A stretch of 60,377 bases of DNA from Clostridia bacterium (GCA_017456545.1 JAFTJE010000014.1:1-60377), one strand, 5' to 3'. Shown: positions 43,077 to 54,410, counted from the stretch's first letter. Notes: generated from the sequence alone by a model not told the origin. Numbers and translations: made by a program.

Positions 43077-44891
43077 ATGTGCTCAATTTGCGGTATAGTG
43101 GATTTTTGCTGTGAGGACAGCAATAGCTATGAAATTATAGATAAAATGAACAGAAGGATGAAGCACCGAGGACCTGATGAAAGCGATATATTTACCGACA
43201 GGCATATTGCTCTGGGTCATAACAGACTAAGCGTAGTAGACTTAAAGAACGGTCATCAGCCCATGAGTACGGTGTACGGAAATAAAAAATACACCATAGT
43301 ATATAACGGTGAAATATACAACTGTGATGAAATAAGAAAGGACCTTGCAAAACGAAATATATTTACAAAAACAAGCTCCGATACAGAGGTAGTTCTGTAC
43401 TCATACATTCTATACGGAGAGGATTGCCCCTGCCACTTAAACGGTATATTCGCTTTTTGCATATATGACGGAGAAAAGGTCTTTTGTGCAAGGGACCGAT
43501 TCGGAGTTAAGCCCTTATACTATTCCCACATCGGGTCATCTCTCATATTTGCCTCCGAAATAAAGGCAATGCTGGAGCACCCGAAAATATCCCCCTCCGT
43601 TGACAGGCAGGGACTGTGGGAGCTTCTGTATATGAGTCCGAATTTTATAGGTGGAAAAAGTGTTTTCAAGGATATATATGAATTATTGCCGTCGGAGTGT
43701 ATGACTTTTGATAAAAACGGCTTAAAAAAACGAAAATATTGGCAAATAAAGGCACTCCCCTATTTCAAGGACAGGAATTATGCCATAGATGTAACAAATT
43801 ATCTTGTAACCGATGCGATAAAGCGCCAGCTTGTGTCCGATGTTCCTCTTTGTGTGCTTCTTTCGGGTGGACTGGACTCCTCGGTGGTAACTGCAGTTGC
43901 CTGCGAGGAGTATAAAAGCAAGGGAAAAATACTCGATACCTATTCCTTTGAATACGAGGGCAATAAGGCATCCTTTGAAAAGAGTCTTTTTCAGCCCGAG
44001 GGTGATGACGACTACGCCATATTTGTGGCAGATTACTTAAAAACCAACCACAGGGTACTGACTATTCCTACAAAGGACTTAGCCCGTGAGCTTTATGACG
44101 CTACAAGGGCAAGAGATATACCGGGGCAGGCAGATATAGATTCATCCCTGTATTACTTCTGCCGGGAAATAAAGAAAAATAACACAGTTGGCTTAAGTGG
44201 AGAATGCTCCGATGAGATATTCGGTGGCTATCCCTGGTTTTACAGACCGGAAATGCTATATTCCGACTTTTTCCCATGGATTCACAAGCCAAAGCTACGC
44301 CCTTCCCTGTTTTCAGGTGTAAATTCCGACACGGGGTACGACTTTATCCGACAAATTTACATCGATACACTAAGTAGCTGTCCTGTGCTCCCCGACGATA
44401 CCGATGAGATGAAAACAGCCAGACGGGCATCCTATCTTTCTGTAAATTATTTTATGACCTCTCTCTTACAAAGAAAGGACAGAATGAGTATGGCAAGTGG
44501 AGTCGAAATACGGGTTCCCTTTGCCGACCACAGAATTTTCGAGTTCGTTTTTAATGTGCCGTGGCACATAAAATTTGAAAACGGTATAGAAAAATCCTTA
44601 CTCCGTAACAGTATGAGGGGTAAATTGCCCGATAAAATCCTATGGAGAAAGAAGAGCCCCTATCCAAAGACTCACAATCCGGAATACCTTTCCTTGGTTC
44701 TTTCCCTGCTTGATGAAAGACTGTCAAAGGGAGGCTTTCTCTCAGAGCACCTTAACAGAGGGCTTCTTGATGATATGATATCCTCAGGTGGCACCTGGTT
44801 CGGTCAGCTTATGGATATACCACAGCTTATTGCCTGGCTTATTCAATTCGATATCTGGGCTAATGAATATAATATTAATTTCATAGAATAA
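43077..44891 (+). CDS. asnB: Asparagine synthase, glutamine-hydrolysing
   Basis: A 604-residue enzyme making asparagine from aspartate, glutamine and ATP. Cys2 after the initiator Met (MCSICGIV) is the glutaminase nucleophile. RMKHRGPDES and YNGEIYN bind glutamine (domain about 1-200). The synthetase part has the PP-loop LSGGLDSSV (about 262) and SGECSDEIFGGYPW (about 373). ATG 43077 is required for Cys2 and has AAAGGAGA upstream. Some members amidate cell-wall peptides instead of aspartate, so the substrate is inferred. Confidence 0.93.
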   Translation: MCSICGIVDFCCEDSNSYEIIDKMNRRMKHRGPDESDIFTDRHIALGHNRLSVVDLKNGHQPMSTVYGNKKYTIVYNGEIYNCDEIRKDLAKRNIFTKTSSDTEVVLYSYILYGEDCPCHLNGIFAFCIYDGEKVFCARDRFGVKPLYYSHIGSSLIFASEIKAMLEHPKISPSVDRQGLWELLYMSPNFIGGKSVFKDIYELLPSECMTFDKNGLKKRKYWQIKALPYFKDRNYAIDVTNYLVTDAIKRQLVSDVPLCVLLSGGLDSSVVTAVACEEYKSKGKILDTYSFEYEGNKASFEKSLFQPEGDDDYAIFVADYLKTNHRVLTIPTKDLARELYDATRARDIPGQADIDSSLYYFCREIKKNNTVGLSGECSDEIFGGYPWFYRPEMLYSDFFPWIHKPKLRPSLFSGVNSDTGYDFIRQIYIDTLSSCPVLPDDTDEMKTARRASYLSVNYFMTSLLQRKDRMSMASGVEIRVPFADHRIFEFVFNVPWHIKFENGIEKSLLRNSMRGKLPDKILWRKKSPYPKTHNPEYLSLVLSLLDERLSKGGFLSEHLNRGLLDDMISSGGTWFGQLMDIPQLIAWLIQFDIWANEYNINFIE

Positions 44892-44894
44892 TAC

Positions 44895-44922
44895 TTGACT
44901 TTATTTTTTTGTGTGATAAAAT
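44895..44922 (+). promoter_or_regulatory. Promoter of the MFS transporter
   Basis: TTGACT (44895-44900) and TAAAAT (44917-44922) with a 16-base spacer. Confidence 0.65.
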
Positions 44923-44954
44923 AGTAGCAGTTTATTATATCCGAGGTAGTGTGT

Positions 44955-46148
44955 ATGTTAAGAAAAAGCTTTAAGGCTACTATCGGCGCATCCTGTATCG
45001 GCTACTTTACACAGGCTGTATTAATTAACTTTGCGCCTCTTTTGTTTATCACCTTTCAAAAGGAATTCGGTCTCTCCATTGCTCAGCTCAGTGTGCTTAT
45101 CGCCACTAATTTTGCAACAGAGCTTATAATAGATTTTTTAGGCACAAAATATGTAAGCAAGATAGGATACAGACGGTCTGTCATAATTGCCCAGGCCCTT
45201 TCGGTTATGGGTCTTGTTATGATACCTATGCTTCCTAAGCTGTTACCTCATAAATTTCTCGCACTGGAGATTGCTATGATATTCTGCGGTCTTGGCGGAG
45301 GACTTATTGAGGTTCTTATAAGCCCTATTGTAGGGGCATGTCCAACTAAGAAAAAAAGTGCTATTATGAGTGTGCTCCATTCCTTCTACTGTTGGGGACA
45401 AATGGGAGTAGTGCTTTTATCTACCCTATATTTCCGTACTGTGGGTATTGAGAATTGGGAATACCTCTCCCTTATCTGGGCGATAATCCCTGCTGTTGAC
45501 CTTGTTTTGTTCTGCTTTGTACCTATCAACACTCTTGTTGACGAATCCGAGGAAAGCTCCTTTGGAGACCTTATAAAACAAAAGCTTTTCTGGGTTTTCC
45601 TTGTTATGATGCTTTGTGCGGGTGCCACAGAGCTTTCTATGAGCCAATGGGCGTCTGCCTTTGCTGAGGCAGGTCTCGGTGTTGAAAAATGGATTGGTGA
45701 CCTGCTCGGTCCCTGCTTGTTTGCCGTATGTATGGGAGGTGCCCGTGTATTTTATGCCACCCATTCGGATAAAATAGGATTGAAGAAGGGAATTTTAATT
45801 TCTGCATTTATCTGTATCTTCTCATATCTTGTGGCAATATTTTCTCCTATTCCGATTATCTCACTTCTCGGATGTGCACTTTGCGGTGTGGGAAGCGGAA
45901 TGCTCTGGCCCGGAACCTACAGCATAGCCACTAACCGTATGCCGAAGGGTGGTGTGCCTATGTTCGGTCTTCTTGCCCTTGCGGGAGACCTGGGCTGTTT
46001 AAGCGGACCTTACCTTACAGGTATGATGTCAACAGCCTTTGGGGGAAATCTGAAAATGGGCTTCCTATGTAGCCTTGTATTTCCCGTAACTCTTGTAATT
46101 ATGGTTCTGATATTGATGAGGTATTTCAAAAAGCCCACAAACAACTAA
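44955..46148 (+). CDS. Major facilitator superfamily transporter
   Basis: A 397-residue inner-membrane carrier with about 12 predicted membrane segments in two halves split by a charged loop (about 187-205, DESEESSFGDLIKQK). A loop like the MFS motif (GTKYVSKIGYRRS, about 63) lies between segments 2 and 3. The second half has GGARVFYATHSDKIGLKKG in the matching place. It resembles FucP/NarK-like sugar or multidrug members, but the substrate cannot be told. ATG 44955 has GAGGT 7 bases upstream. Confidence 0.85.
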   Translation: MLRKSFKATIGASCIGYFTQAVLINFAPLLFITFQKEFGLSIAQLSVLIATNFATELIIDFLGTKYVSKIGYRRSVIIAQALSVMGLVMIPMLPKLLPHKFLALEIAMIFCGLGGGLIEVLISPIVGACPTKKKSAIMSVLHSFYCWGQMGVVLLSTLYFRTVGIENWEYLSLIWAIIPAVDLVLFCFVPINTLVDESEESSFGDLIKQKLFWVFLVMMLCAGATELSMSQWASAFAEAGLGVEKWIGDLLGPCLFAVCMGGARVFYATHSDKIGLKKGILISAFICIFSYLVAIFSPIPIISLLGCALCGVGSGMLWPGTYSIATNRMPKGGVPMFGLLALAGDLGCLSGPYLTGMMSTAFGGNLKMGFLCSLVFPVTLVIMVLILMRYFKKPTNN

Positions 46149-46176
46149 ATTCAAAAAATCGATGAACAAATAAATC

Positions 46177-46233
46177 AGAGACTGTATATGCGTTGTGTCC
46201 TTAATGGCATAACGCATATACAGTCTCTTTTTT
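46177..46233 (+). terminator. Strong terminator between the MFS gene and eno
   Basis: Perfect 18-bp stem AGAGACTGTATATGCGTT / AACGCATATACAGTCTCT (46177-46194, 46211-46228) then T6. It may serve both converging genes. Confidence 0.9.
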
Positions 46234-46257
46234 ACAAGTAAAAATATACGGGCTCTT

Positions 46258-47613
<1,356 letters not shown>

Positions 47614-49737
47614 TTATATAACCTCAATTCCCTCGGGTACCGATATTTTTCTTTCCTGTCCCTTAAGCTCTATTGATATAGGTCCGTAGGGGGTAGATAT
47701 GCCGAGGCTTGCATAATCAAGAGAATACAGCTGAGGACTTAGCCTGATTTTCTTATATCCCGGCTCCACCATCTCAAAGCCCGAAATAGCCTTTTTAAGG
47801 ATATACGCAGGAGAGCCTCCCCAAGCGTGGGAGCAATCTCCGTTTACAAATTCCCAAGCCTCGCAAAGACCCTTATCACACTTATCGGTAAGGCTCTTAT
47901 ATTTTTTTATAAGCTCAAGGCCGTATTTATTAAAAAGCCCCTCTTTATAAACTGCTTCTAAAAGGAAATGATAAAAATAAGGCTGTATTTCCTCTTTCCT
48001 TAGGTTTTCAACCACTCTCTCAAGGATTTTCACACGGCTTTCCTCAGGTGCCACACCGTAAAGAACAGCTAAGATATTTGCCTGCTTAAGATAAAATACA
48101 CGGCTTGTGTTTTTTGGTAGCCACGGTCCGTTTTTCACTCTGTCGGGAGTATTGAGTCCACCTATATACATTTCTTCCTCTTTATCATATAGGTGGATAT
48201 TTATAGCCTTCTTGATTTTTTCAGCCTTTTCACAGCACTCCAAGGCACTTTTTTCCTCACCAATCACTCCGTACAAATGTGATGCACATATAAGTGAACG
48301 GTAATAAAGGATACACAGCACACTCTGTCCCAAGGATTTAGGTGGGTGGTGCAGACTGTACCCCTCCCCCTTACCGTGAGACATTATATCCCGTGAATCC
48401 GCATAGGGGTCCTCGGCATCCTTCATAGCTATCCAGTCCACAAACATATAATCCGGAGCATATTCGAGAAGCCCGTTATCCTCAGCCACATAGGTATCAA
48501 AAAGGGAAAACAGACACTCCATCGCCTTTTTCGACTCACAAACAAGGCTTGTATCCCCTGTATGCATATAATAATCGTACAGCCACATAGGGAACATAAG
48601 GCTATAAGAGGTATGGAACATCCTACCCTTCTGAATCTCTAAAATCTGAGATGTCCTGTATATATCAAAGGCTGTAAGCGTAGGGTCATATATATTGTAA
48701 TACTCCATCAACGCCTGTATAAAATAATCTCCCGTACAGGCAATAGGCTCCTGATGTGTGGGTGAATCAAGATGGGTATTCTGTCTGCATATTTTAAGGG
48801 TATGCATACAAACATCATAAACCTTATTAATCACAGGGTCGGAGCATATAAATCCCGTCTCGTTAAGCACAGGATAGTGGGAGTACCGTAATACCACACC
48901 GTCTATATGTGCGTCCTTATCCGACATATTTTCGACACTTATACGCATATATCCGACGCTTCTCATCCTCTGGCAACGATGTACAGTATCTCTGCTTGCG
49001 ATAAATTCCTCTCCTATTCTGCCTACTCCGTCAATTTCCGAGGTTTCAAAATATACACGGATTTTGCCGTCGCATTTTACGGAAATTTCGGGAAAAGCTG
49101 AGTATATTTTATCAAAAAACAGCACCGTTTCGGTTTTTTCGTTACATTTTACTGTGATTTTATCAAAATTCGTCGGATGCACCGTGTCCTCACAAAGGTG
49201 CATAAGAGGAGATTTTTTAACATTGTGAATATCGGGAATTCTGCAAGGGACCGAGTATGCATCCTCCATTTCGGTATAGTCCGTATACATGGCATATTTT
49301 CTTTCGGTAAGGGGACGGCATAACCAGCTCTCATCCGTACCCTGTACTGCACCGTTTGTATCGGTGAGCTCCACAAATACACCGGGGTGCCCAAAGGTAA
49401 ATTCATTTATCGCTGTTGCCTGAGATGTCACCACTACTCTTATTTTTGCAAGGGGAGTGTCTTTTATTTCATATTCATCATAATAACAGTAGTTCATTTT
49501 TTCAGTCAAAAAGTCTGCACCGACAGATGCAGGACCTCTGCCTAAAAATTTACCGTTTATAAAAAGCTCATATCTTGCATCCGCACAGATTTTCAGAGTA
49601 GCATCACCCTTAAGCGAATACTCCCTTACAAATTCTGCCATACAAAAGCCTTCACTGTTCAAGCTGAAAATATCCGACCTTGAGTTATCACAGAGGTGAG
49701 GATATTTTTCGGGATCGAGCCAAATCCAATATGCCAT
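47614..49737 (-). CDS. Alpha-L-rhamnosidase-like glycoside hydrolase (GH78)
   Basis: A 707-residue cytoplasmic protein with no signal peptide. An N-terminal beta-sandwich (YELFINGKFLGRGP at about 55, typical of GH78 N domains) is followed by a six-hairpin alpha/alpha barrel (about 280-620) and a C-terminal beta domain (AWGGSPAYILKKAISG, IRLSPQL). The acid-rich HLDSPTHQEPIACTGDY (about 323-339) sits where GH78 enzymes hold catalytic acids. It may remove rhamnose or a similar sugar. It overlaps the preceding transporter operon at TGATATG, so the pair is probably one unit for sugar uptake and breakdown. Confidence 0.8.
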   Translation of the reverse strand: MAYWIWLDPEKYPHLCDNSRSDIFSLNSEGFCMAEFVREYSLKGDATLKICADARYELFINGKFLGRGPASVGADFLTEKMNYCYYDEYEIKDTPLAKIRVVVTSQATAINEFTFGHPGVFVELTDTNGAVQGTDESWLCRPLTERKYAMYTDYTEMEDAYSVPCRIPDIHNVKKSPLMHLCEDTVHPTNFDKITVKCNEKTETVLFFDKIYSAFPEISVKCDGKIRVYFETSEIDGVGRIGEEFIASRDTVHRCQRMRSVGYMRISVENMSDKDAHIDGVVLRYSHYPVLNETGFICSDPVINKVYDVCMHTLKICRQNTHLDSPTHQEPIACTGDYFIQALMEYYNIYDPTLTAFDIYRTSQILEIQKGRMFHTSYSLMFPMWLYDYYMHTGDTSLVCESKKAMECLFSLFDTYVAEDNGLLEYAPDYMFVDWIAMKDAEDPYADSRDIMSHGKGEGYSLHHPPKSLGQSVLCILYYRSLICASHLYGVIGEEKSALECCEKAEKIKKAINIHLYDKEEEMYIGGLNTPDRVKNGPWLPKNTSRVFYLKQANILAVLYGVAPEESRVKILERVVENLRKEEIQPYFYHFLLEAVYKEGLFNKYGLELIKKYKSLTDKCDKGLCEAWEFVNGDCSHAWGGSPAYILKKAISGFEMVEPGYKKIRLSPQLYSLDYASLGISTPYGPISIELKGQERKISVPEGIEVI

Positions 49738-49738
49738 A

Positions 49739-50851
49739 TCAGTTCTCCAGGAGTAAATCGTTTTCTTTTATCCATCCAACTCTGCGAAGGAGCTGTCCAA
49801 AGCCAAATGAAATAACAGTGGGAAGAACCAGGCAAAGGAGTGGCAAGCCTACCCAGAGGAGAGCACCGTTTTCTGTATCGGAAATAACCCCGATAGGTCC
49901 TACAAAGCCACAGGTTCCCATTCCGGCACTGACACCCATACATTTAAGCTTGAATATCATTGTGGAAAGAGGTCCACATATTGCTCCTGCCAGCGTGGGA
50001 GGTATCCAGATACGGGGATTTTTGCAAATATTTCCCATTTGGAGCATACTTGTTCCTATACCCTGAGATACAAGTCCGCTGTATTTGTTTTCCTTAAATG
50101 ACATAACGGCAAAGCCTACCATCTGTGCACAGCATCCCACCGTCGCTGCTCCACCTGCAAGGAGAAATCCCTCCGAGGTGCCGTTAGCCACAGCTACCGC
50201 ATAGGCAGTCTCCGAAAAAATCATAGCACAAATTGCAGCACTGGAAATAGGAAGTGTAAGCACCATACCGACAACCACAGCCACAATAATACCCATAAGC
50301 AGAGGCTGAAATGTTGTTGCGAGGGAAATGAATACACCAAGGTAGTACATTATATATGATACCAAGGGACAAAGAACAAAGCATGCACCGAAGCCCACAA
50401 GTATTGTTACAACAGGGGTTACCAAAATATCAACCTTAGTTTTTTTGGAAACAAATTTTGCCACCTCACAGGCTATAATAACGGCGAAGAATGCACCTGC
50501 GGGACCTGCAGAATAGAAAACACCCTGTGCCTCTCCCTTAGCACTAACTGCCCACGCAGAAATAAGACCTCCGTTTATTACAGCACCAATAGCATTTCCC
50601 ATAGCTCCCACTACCGATGCGGAAAGAATAACAAGCATATCGGATTTTAACGAAAGTGCAATAGCAACACCGATTGCCATACCGGTAGCACCGGATGCAA
50701 AGCCTGCTATCTGCACAAGAAAATCAAGACCTGTATACTGTCCTACGGTTTTTATTATTGTACCAATAAGAAGCGTTGCGAAAAGGCCCTGTGCCATAGC
50801 TCCCATAGCAGTTACAAAATATTTTTTCAGATAAATTTTTACCTTTTCCAT
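49739..50851 (-). CDS. PTS IIC-like / PfoR-type membrane transporter
   Basis: A 370-residue membrane protein with about 9-10 hydrophobic segments rich in Gly and Ala, matching the PTS_EIIC_2 (COG3641, PfoR) family. KKYFVTAMGAMAQGLFATLL begins the protein, and GAICGPLSTMIF and CGFVGPIG occur late. No IIA or IIB partners are nearby, and these stand-alone IIC-like proteins have uncertain substrates. ATG 50851 has AAGGAGATA upstream. It is cotranscribed with the GH78-like gene, suggesting a shared sugar. Confidence 0.82.
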   Translation of the reverse strand: MEKVKIYLKKYFVTAMGAMAQGLFATLLIGTIIKTVGQYTGLDFLVQIAGFASGATGMAIGVAIALSLKSDMLVILSASVVGAMGNAIGAVINGGLISAWAVSAKGEAQGVFYSAGPAGAFFAVIIACEVAKFVSKKTKVDILVTPVVTILVGFGACFVLCPLVSYIMYYLGVFISLATTFQPLLMGIIVAVVVGMVLTLPISSAAICAMIFSETAYAVAVANGTSEGFLLAGGAATVGCCAQMVGFAVMSFKENKYSGLVSQGIGTSMLQMGNICKNPRIWIPPTLAGAICGPLSTMIFKLKCMGVSAGMGTCGFVGPIGVISDTENGALLWVGLPLLCLVLPTVISFGFGQLLRRVGWIKENDLLLEN

Positions 50852-50977
50852 TTCTTTATCTCCTTGTTTTTTTGGCTGTATTATATACCTTTTGCGATTT
50901 TTTGTCAATAAAAATCTTGATTTTTCACAGTGTATATATTACAATTTATATATACATACCATATCAAGGAGAAATTT

Positions 50978-51913
50978 ATGGAATTTTTACGATTTTTAGA
51001 GGGAATCAGAAATCCTGTTTTTGACTTTATACTGTCCCTTATAACACATTTGGGAGAGGAAACAATTTTTATGGCTGTTGCCATAATGATTTTCTGGTGC
51101 TTCTCCAAAAAAGACGGATATTATTTGTTAAGCGTCGGCTTTGTGGGTACGGTTCTTAACCAATTTCTCAAGCTTGCCTTCAGAATTCCCCGTCCGTGGG
51201 TGGAGGACCCATCATTTACCATAGTAGAGAGTGCCAGAGCAGAGGCCACGGGTTATTCCTTCCCCAGTGGTCACACTCAGAGTGCGGTAGGCAATTTCGG
51301 TGGACTTGCTTACACCTACAAAAGCAAAAAATCAATCTGGATACCCTGTGTCGTTGCTTGTGTGCTTGTAGCATTTTCAAGAATGTATCTCGGTGTACAC
51401 TTCCCCACTGATGTTTTGGTATCGGTTGGCATTGCCATAGTCCTTATTTTTGCCCTTAAGCCCGTTATGAACAAGGCATATGACAATCCAAAAATAATGT
51501 ACATTACTCTTTCAACAATGGCACTTATGTCCCTTGCCCTTATCCTTTATGTGGAATTCTTTAATTTTCCTGCGGATATTGACAAGCATAACATTGAGTC
51601 CGGCATTAAAAACGCCTATACCCTTTTCGGTGCGACCCTCGGTATGATCCTTGCCTTTTTCCTTGAGAAAAAATATGTTAATTTTGAAACAGAAGCAAAA
51701 TGGTATACTCAGATTATTAAGCTTGCCGTTGGTCTCGGACTGATACTCGGAATCAAGGCAGGACTTAAGCCCCTACTCAATTTTATCTGCATGTCCCATC
51801 CTATTGCCCACTCCGTACGCTATGCCATTATAGTTCTTTTTGCAGCCGTTGTGTGGCCCCTTACCTTCCCACTTATAAGAAAAATCGAGAACTTGAAAAA
51901 AAGTGAAAAATAA
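50978..51913 (+). CDS. PAP2 family lipid phosphatase
   Basis: A 311-residue membrane protein with about 8 membrane segments. The PAP2 motifs are KLAFRIPRPW (K-x6-RP, about 67-76), FPSGHTQS (PSGH, about 103) and SRMYLGVHFPTDV (R-x5-H-x3-D, about 140). Such enzymes dephosphorylate lipid phosphates, for example undecaprenyl pyrophosphate in wall synthesis. The C-terminal about 120 residues add further helices, making it longer than minimal members. ATG 50978 follows AAGGAG by 6 bases. Confidence 0.88.
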   Translation: MEFLRFLEGIRNPVFDFILSLITHLGEETIFMAVAIMIFWCFSKKDGYYLLSVGFVGTVLNQFLKLAFRIPRPWVEDPSFTIVESARAEATGYSFPSGHTQSAVGNFGGLAYTYKSKKSIWIPCVVACVLVAFSRMYLGVHFPTDVLVSVGIAIVLIFALKPVMNKAYDNPKIMYITLSTMALMSLALILYVEFFNFPADIDKHNIESGIKNAYTLFGATLGMILAFFLEKKYVNFETEAKWYTQIIKLAVGLGLILGIKAGLKPLLNFICMSHPIAHSVRYAIIVLFAAVVWPLTFPLIRKIENLKKSEK

Positions 51914-51916
51914 TTA

Positions 51917-51945
51917 TTGATTTTAGTGCATTGAATTGATATAAT
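51917..51945 (+). promoter_or_regulatory. Promoter of the 76-residue membrane protein
   Basis: TTGATT (51917-51922) and TATAAT (51940-51945) with a 17-base spacer. Confidence 0.7.
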
Positions 51946-51989
51946 TAATGTAGGATGTTATCCTAAATTTATATTTAAGGAGATTTATC

Positions 51990-52220
51990 ATGGATTTGAT
52001 TAAAGCTTTTGACGAGCTCCCCTTGATTGCAAAAATTATTTTTGCTCTTCCCGGTCTTGACATCATCTGGGCTATCTACCGTATTGCTAAGGGAGCATTA
52101 ACAAACAATCTTGTTATGCTTGTTGTAGGTATTGTTTGGGTATTTGCAGGAACATGCATCTGCTGGATACTTGACCTTGTGTTCCTTATCCTCGGCAAGA
52201 ATCCTATTATGACTGAATAG
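51990..52220 (+). CDS. Small membrane protein, unknown function
   Basis: A 76-residue protein with two or three hydrophobic segments (about 12-30 and 40-68), ending ILGKNPIMTE. It has its own promoter, an AAGGAG site 8 bases before the ATG and a strong terminator, so it is a separate transcription unit. I cannot name the family. It loosely resembles small YqaE-like membrane proteins in size only. Confidence 0.7.
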   Translation: MDLIKAFDELPLIAKIIFALPGLDIIWAIYRIAKGALTNNLVMLVVGIVWVFAGTCICWILDLVFLILGKNPIMTE

Positions 52221-52232
52221 TACATATTATAT

Positions 52233-52268
52233 AAAACACGGTGCCGTCTGACACCGTGTTTTATTTTT
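52233..52268. terminator. Bidirectional terminator
   Basis: Perfect 11-bp stem AAAACACGGTG / CACCGTGTTTT (52233-52243, 52252-52262) followed by ATTTTTAA, between two converging genes. Confidence 0.85.
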
Positions 52269-52272
52269 AATT

Positions 52273-52833
52273 TTATCTTGTTCTCTCTCTGCTTACCTTC
52301 TTTGATTCGGGCATAAAGTGCTTAATACCACGGATTCCTCCAAAATATGAGAGGAAGCAAACCAAGGCACCGGGTATAATAAGAAGGAGATATATGAGGG
52401 GAAAGTCCGGTAAAAGACTTGTTACGGAAAGGTATGCTCCGTTATAATAGTGTGTTATTATCTTGAAGGCAGCATATACCTCGTTCATTCCCGTTGATAC
52501 CTCTGAGCTTGTAAAGAAATAAGTAATGAATGTTACAAGGGAAAGAATAATATTAAGTGACTGGGCACAAAGGTATACAAAAAGACCGTAAAAATTCTTT
52601 CTCGCCATTCTGCCACCGTCAATTTTTATTTTGTCCTCATTGCCCTTTTCGATAAAATGGGAATAAAGAACAAACAAATACAATAGAATTGAAAGTCCAC
52701 CTGCAATATGATATAGCACGGGATTTATCATTCTTGTAGCAAGAACAACAATCAAGCCAAATACCATCATTGCTATCTGGGTGAGAACAACCTTCCAAAT
52801 CATAGCTAAATTTTCTTTGAAAAATTTTACCAT
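52273..52833 (-). CDS. Membrane protein, unknown function
   Basis: A 186-residue protein with about four or five hydrophobic segments (about 13-31, 40-60, 85-105 and 140-165) and a basic C-terminus (SKKVSRERTR). No motif is recognisable. The ATG has only a weak ribosome binding site (GGTGG) upstream. It converges on the small membrane protein gene and diverges from the recombinase gene. Confidence 0.65.
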   Translation of the reverse strand: MVKFFKENLAMIWKVVLTQIAMMVFGLIVVLATRMINPVLYHIAGGLSILLYLFVLYSHFIEKGNEDKIKIDGGRMARKNFYGLFVYLCAQSLNIILSLVTFITYFFTSSEVSTGMNEVYAAFKIITHYYNGAYLSVTSLLPDFPLIYLLLIIPGALVCFLSYFGGIRGIKHFMPESKKVSRERTR

Positions 52834-52982
52834 TTCGAACCACCTTATTAGTTACTGTCTCTATTATATATAAAAAGAAAATAAATTGCAAGATTATACA
52901 AAAAAATTTACAACTTTTATACAAAAATCCGTAAAGTTGTGTTAAAATGATTTAATAATGAGTAAACAAAGGAGGAATGTAA

Positions 52983-54002
52983 TTGGGAAAAAGCTTTAAT
53001 GTAAATATTATGCCACCTCTTGTCAGAGACTTTGCCTCCTACAAGCTTACTATCCAGGTCTGCTCCCAAAAAACCGTTGACGAGTATCTGTCCGATCTTC
53101 GGCTTTTCTTTAAGTACATATACTCTCAAAGAAACGGTATAGATCCTCTCGGGGACTCCTTTGACGATGTGGATATCTCCACCCTGTCAAATGATTTTAT
53201 TTTTTCTGTAACCACAAGTGAGATATATAATTTCTTTATATATGTATCAAATGACAGGAGAAATAAAGCCTCAGCAAGGTCAAGAAAGCTGTCGGCCATC
53301 AAGGCGTTTTATAAATATGTGTGCACAAAGCGTCATTTGATGGAGAAAAACCCCGCTATTGATATCGAATCTCCTAAGAAAAAACAGACACTGCCAAAGT
53401 TTTTGTCTGTTGAGGAGAGTGTGAGTCTCCTTTCGGCTGTGGAAAATGACAGGGCGTCGAAAACAAGAGAAAGAGACTACGCCATAATCACCCTGTTTCT
53501 TAATTGCGGTATGCGTCTTTCCGAGCTTGTCGGAATAAATCTTAACGACCTTGACAAGGATTTACGGTCCTTGCGAGTTCTGGGTAAGGGAGCTAAGGAG
53601 AGGATAGTATATCTTAACGATGCCTGTCGCAGTGCCCTGACAAGATATTTGGAAATAAGATTAAGCGAAAAATACAAGGCTGTAAATATTCCTGCACTGT
53701 TTATCAGTAAGCAGTACAAGAGGATAAGCCACAAGACGGTACAATGGCTTGTCTATAAATATCTGGAGATGGCAGGACTTGAATATAAGCACTTCTCTAC
53801 ACATAAGCTACGCCACACAGCAGCAACGCTTATGTACCAAACCGGGAAGGTAGATGTAAGAGTTCTTAAAGAGATATTGGGACACGAGCAGCTAAACACC
53901 ACACAGATATATACCCATGTATCAAACAAGGGAATGGAGGAGGCTGTAAATATGAATCCTCTTGCCGGGATCAGCACAAATAAGAAGCCCGACAAAGGGT
54001 GA
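52983..54002 (+). CDS. Tyrosine recombinase, XerC/XerD type
   Basis: A 339-residue tyrosine recombinase. The SAM-like N-domain (about 10-115, RKLSAIKAFYKYVCTKR) is followed by the catalytic domain with Arg in CGMRLSELVG (about 177), HKLRHTAA (H..R, about 277), LGHEQLNTTQIYTHV (His and the Tyr nucleophile, about 301-313). Such enzymes resolve chromosome dimers at dif or integrate elements. Close similarity to XerD-like proteins and a core neighbourhood favour the housekeeping role, though the protein is about 40 residues longer than XerD. TTG 52983 is used because AAAGGAGG lies 7 bases before it and the ATG in between is followed by a stop. Confidence 0.88.
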   Translation: MGKSFNVNIMPPLVRDFASYKLTIQVCSQKTVDEYLSDLRLFFKYIYSQRNGIDPLGDSFDDVDISTLSNDFIFSVTTSEIYNFFIYVSNDRRNKASARSRKLSAIKAFYKYVCTKRHLMEKNPAIDIESPKKKQTLPKFLSVEESVSLLSAVENDRASKTRERDYAIITLFLNCGMRLSELVGINLNDLDKDLRSLRVLGKGAKERIVYLNDACRSALTRYLEIRLSEKYKAVNIPALFISKQYKRISHKTVQWLVYKYLEMAGLEYKHFSTHKLRHTAATLMYQTGKVDVRVLKEILGHEQLNTTQIYTHVSNKGMEEAVNMNPLAGISTNKKPDKG

Positions 54003-54084
54003 TATGCTCAAACCCCCTTATTTATTGTGCATTTTGTACAATAAATGCATAGTAAAATTCGATTTTTTTCTACACTATACTCTA

Positions 54085-54113
54085 TTGACATATATTGTAA
54101 AAACATTTATAAT
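54085..54113 (+). promoter_or_regulatory. acpP promoter
   Basis: TTGACA (54085-54090) and TATAAT (54108-54113) with a 17-base spacer: exact consensus. Confidence 0.85.
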
Positions 54114-54165
54114 TATTTAGGCGAAACACAGAGAGATTATATTATATTTTTTGGAGGATTTTATC

Positions 54166-54393
54166 ATGTTTGAGAAGTTAAAGGACATTCTTGTAGAAGA
54201 GCTTTCTATCGAAGCTGACATAATCACTATGGAAGCAGAGCTTGCTAACGACCTCGGTATTAACTCCTTGGAGCTTGCTGACCTCGTTCTTCTTTGCGAG
54301 GATACATTTGGTGTAGAGTTCGACGAGAACGATATGCACAAGTTCATCACAGTTGGCGATGTTGTTGAGTTTTTGAACGCTAATGCTCAGTAA
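54166..54393 (+). CDS. acpP: Acyl carrier protein
   Basis: A 75-residue acidic four-helix carrier of acyl chains. The phosphopantetheine serine lies in GINSLELADL (Ser37), where the usual Asp of the DSL motif is Asn. ATG 54166 follows TTGGAGG by 8 bases. It stands alone between its promoter and a terminator, not in a fatty-acid operon. A phosphopantetheinyl transferase gene lies 1.1 kb downstream and could activate it. Confidence 0.9.
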   Translation: MFEKLKDILVEELSIEADIITMEAELANDLGINSLELADLVLLCEDTFGVEFDENDMHKFITVGDVVEFLNANAQ

Positions 54394-54410
54394 TTACCTA
54401 TAAAATAAAT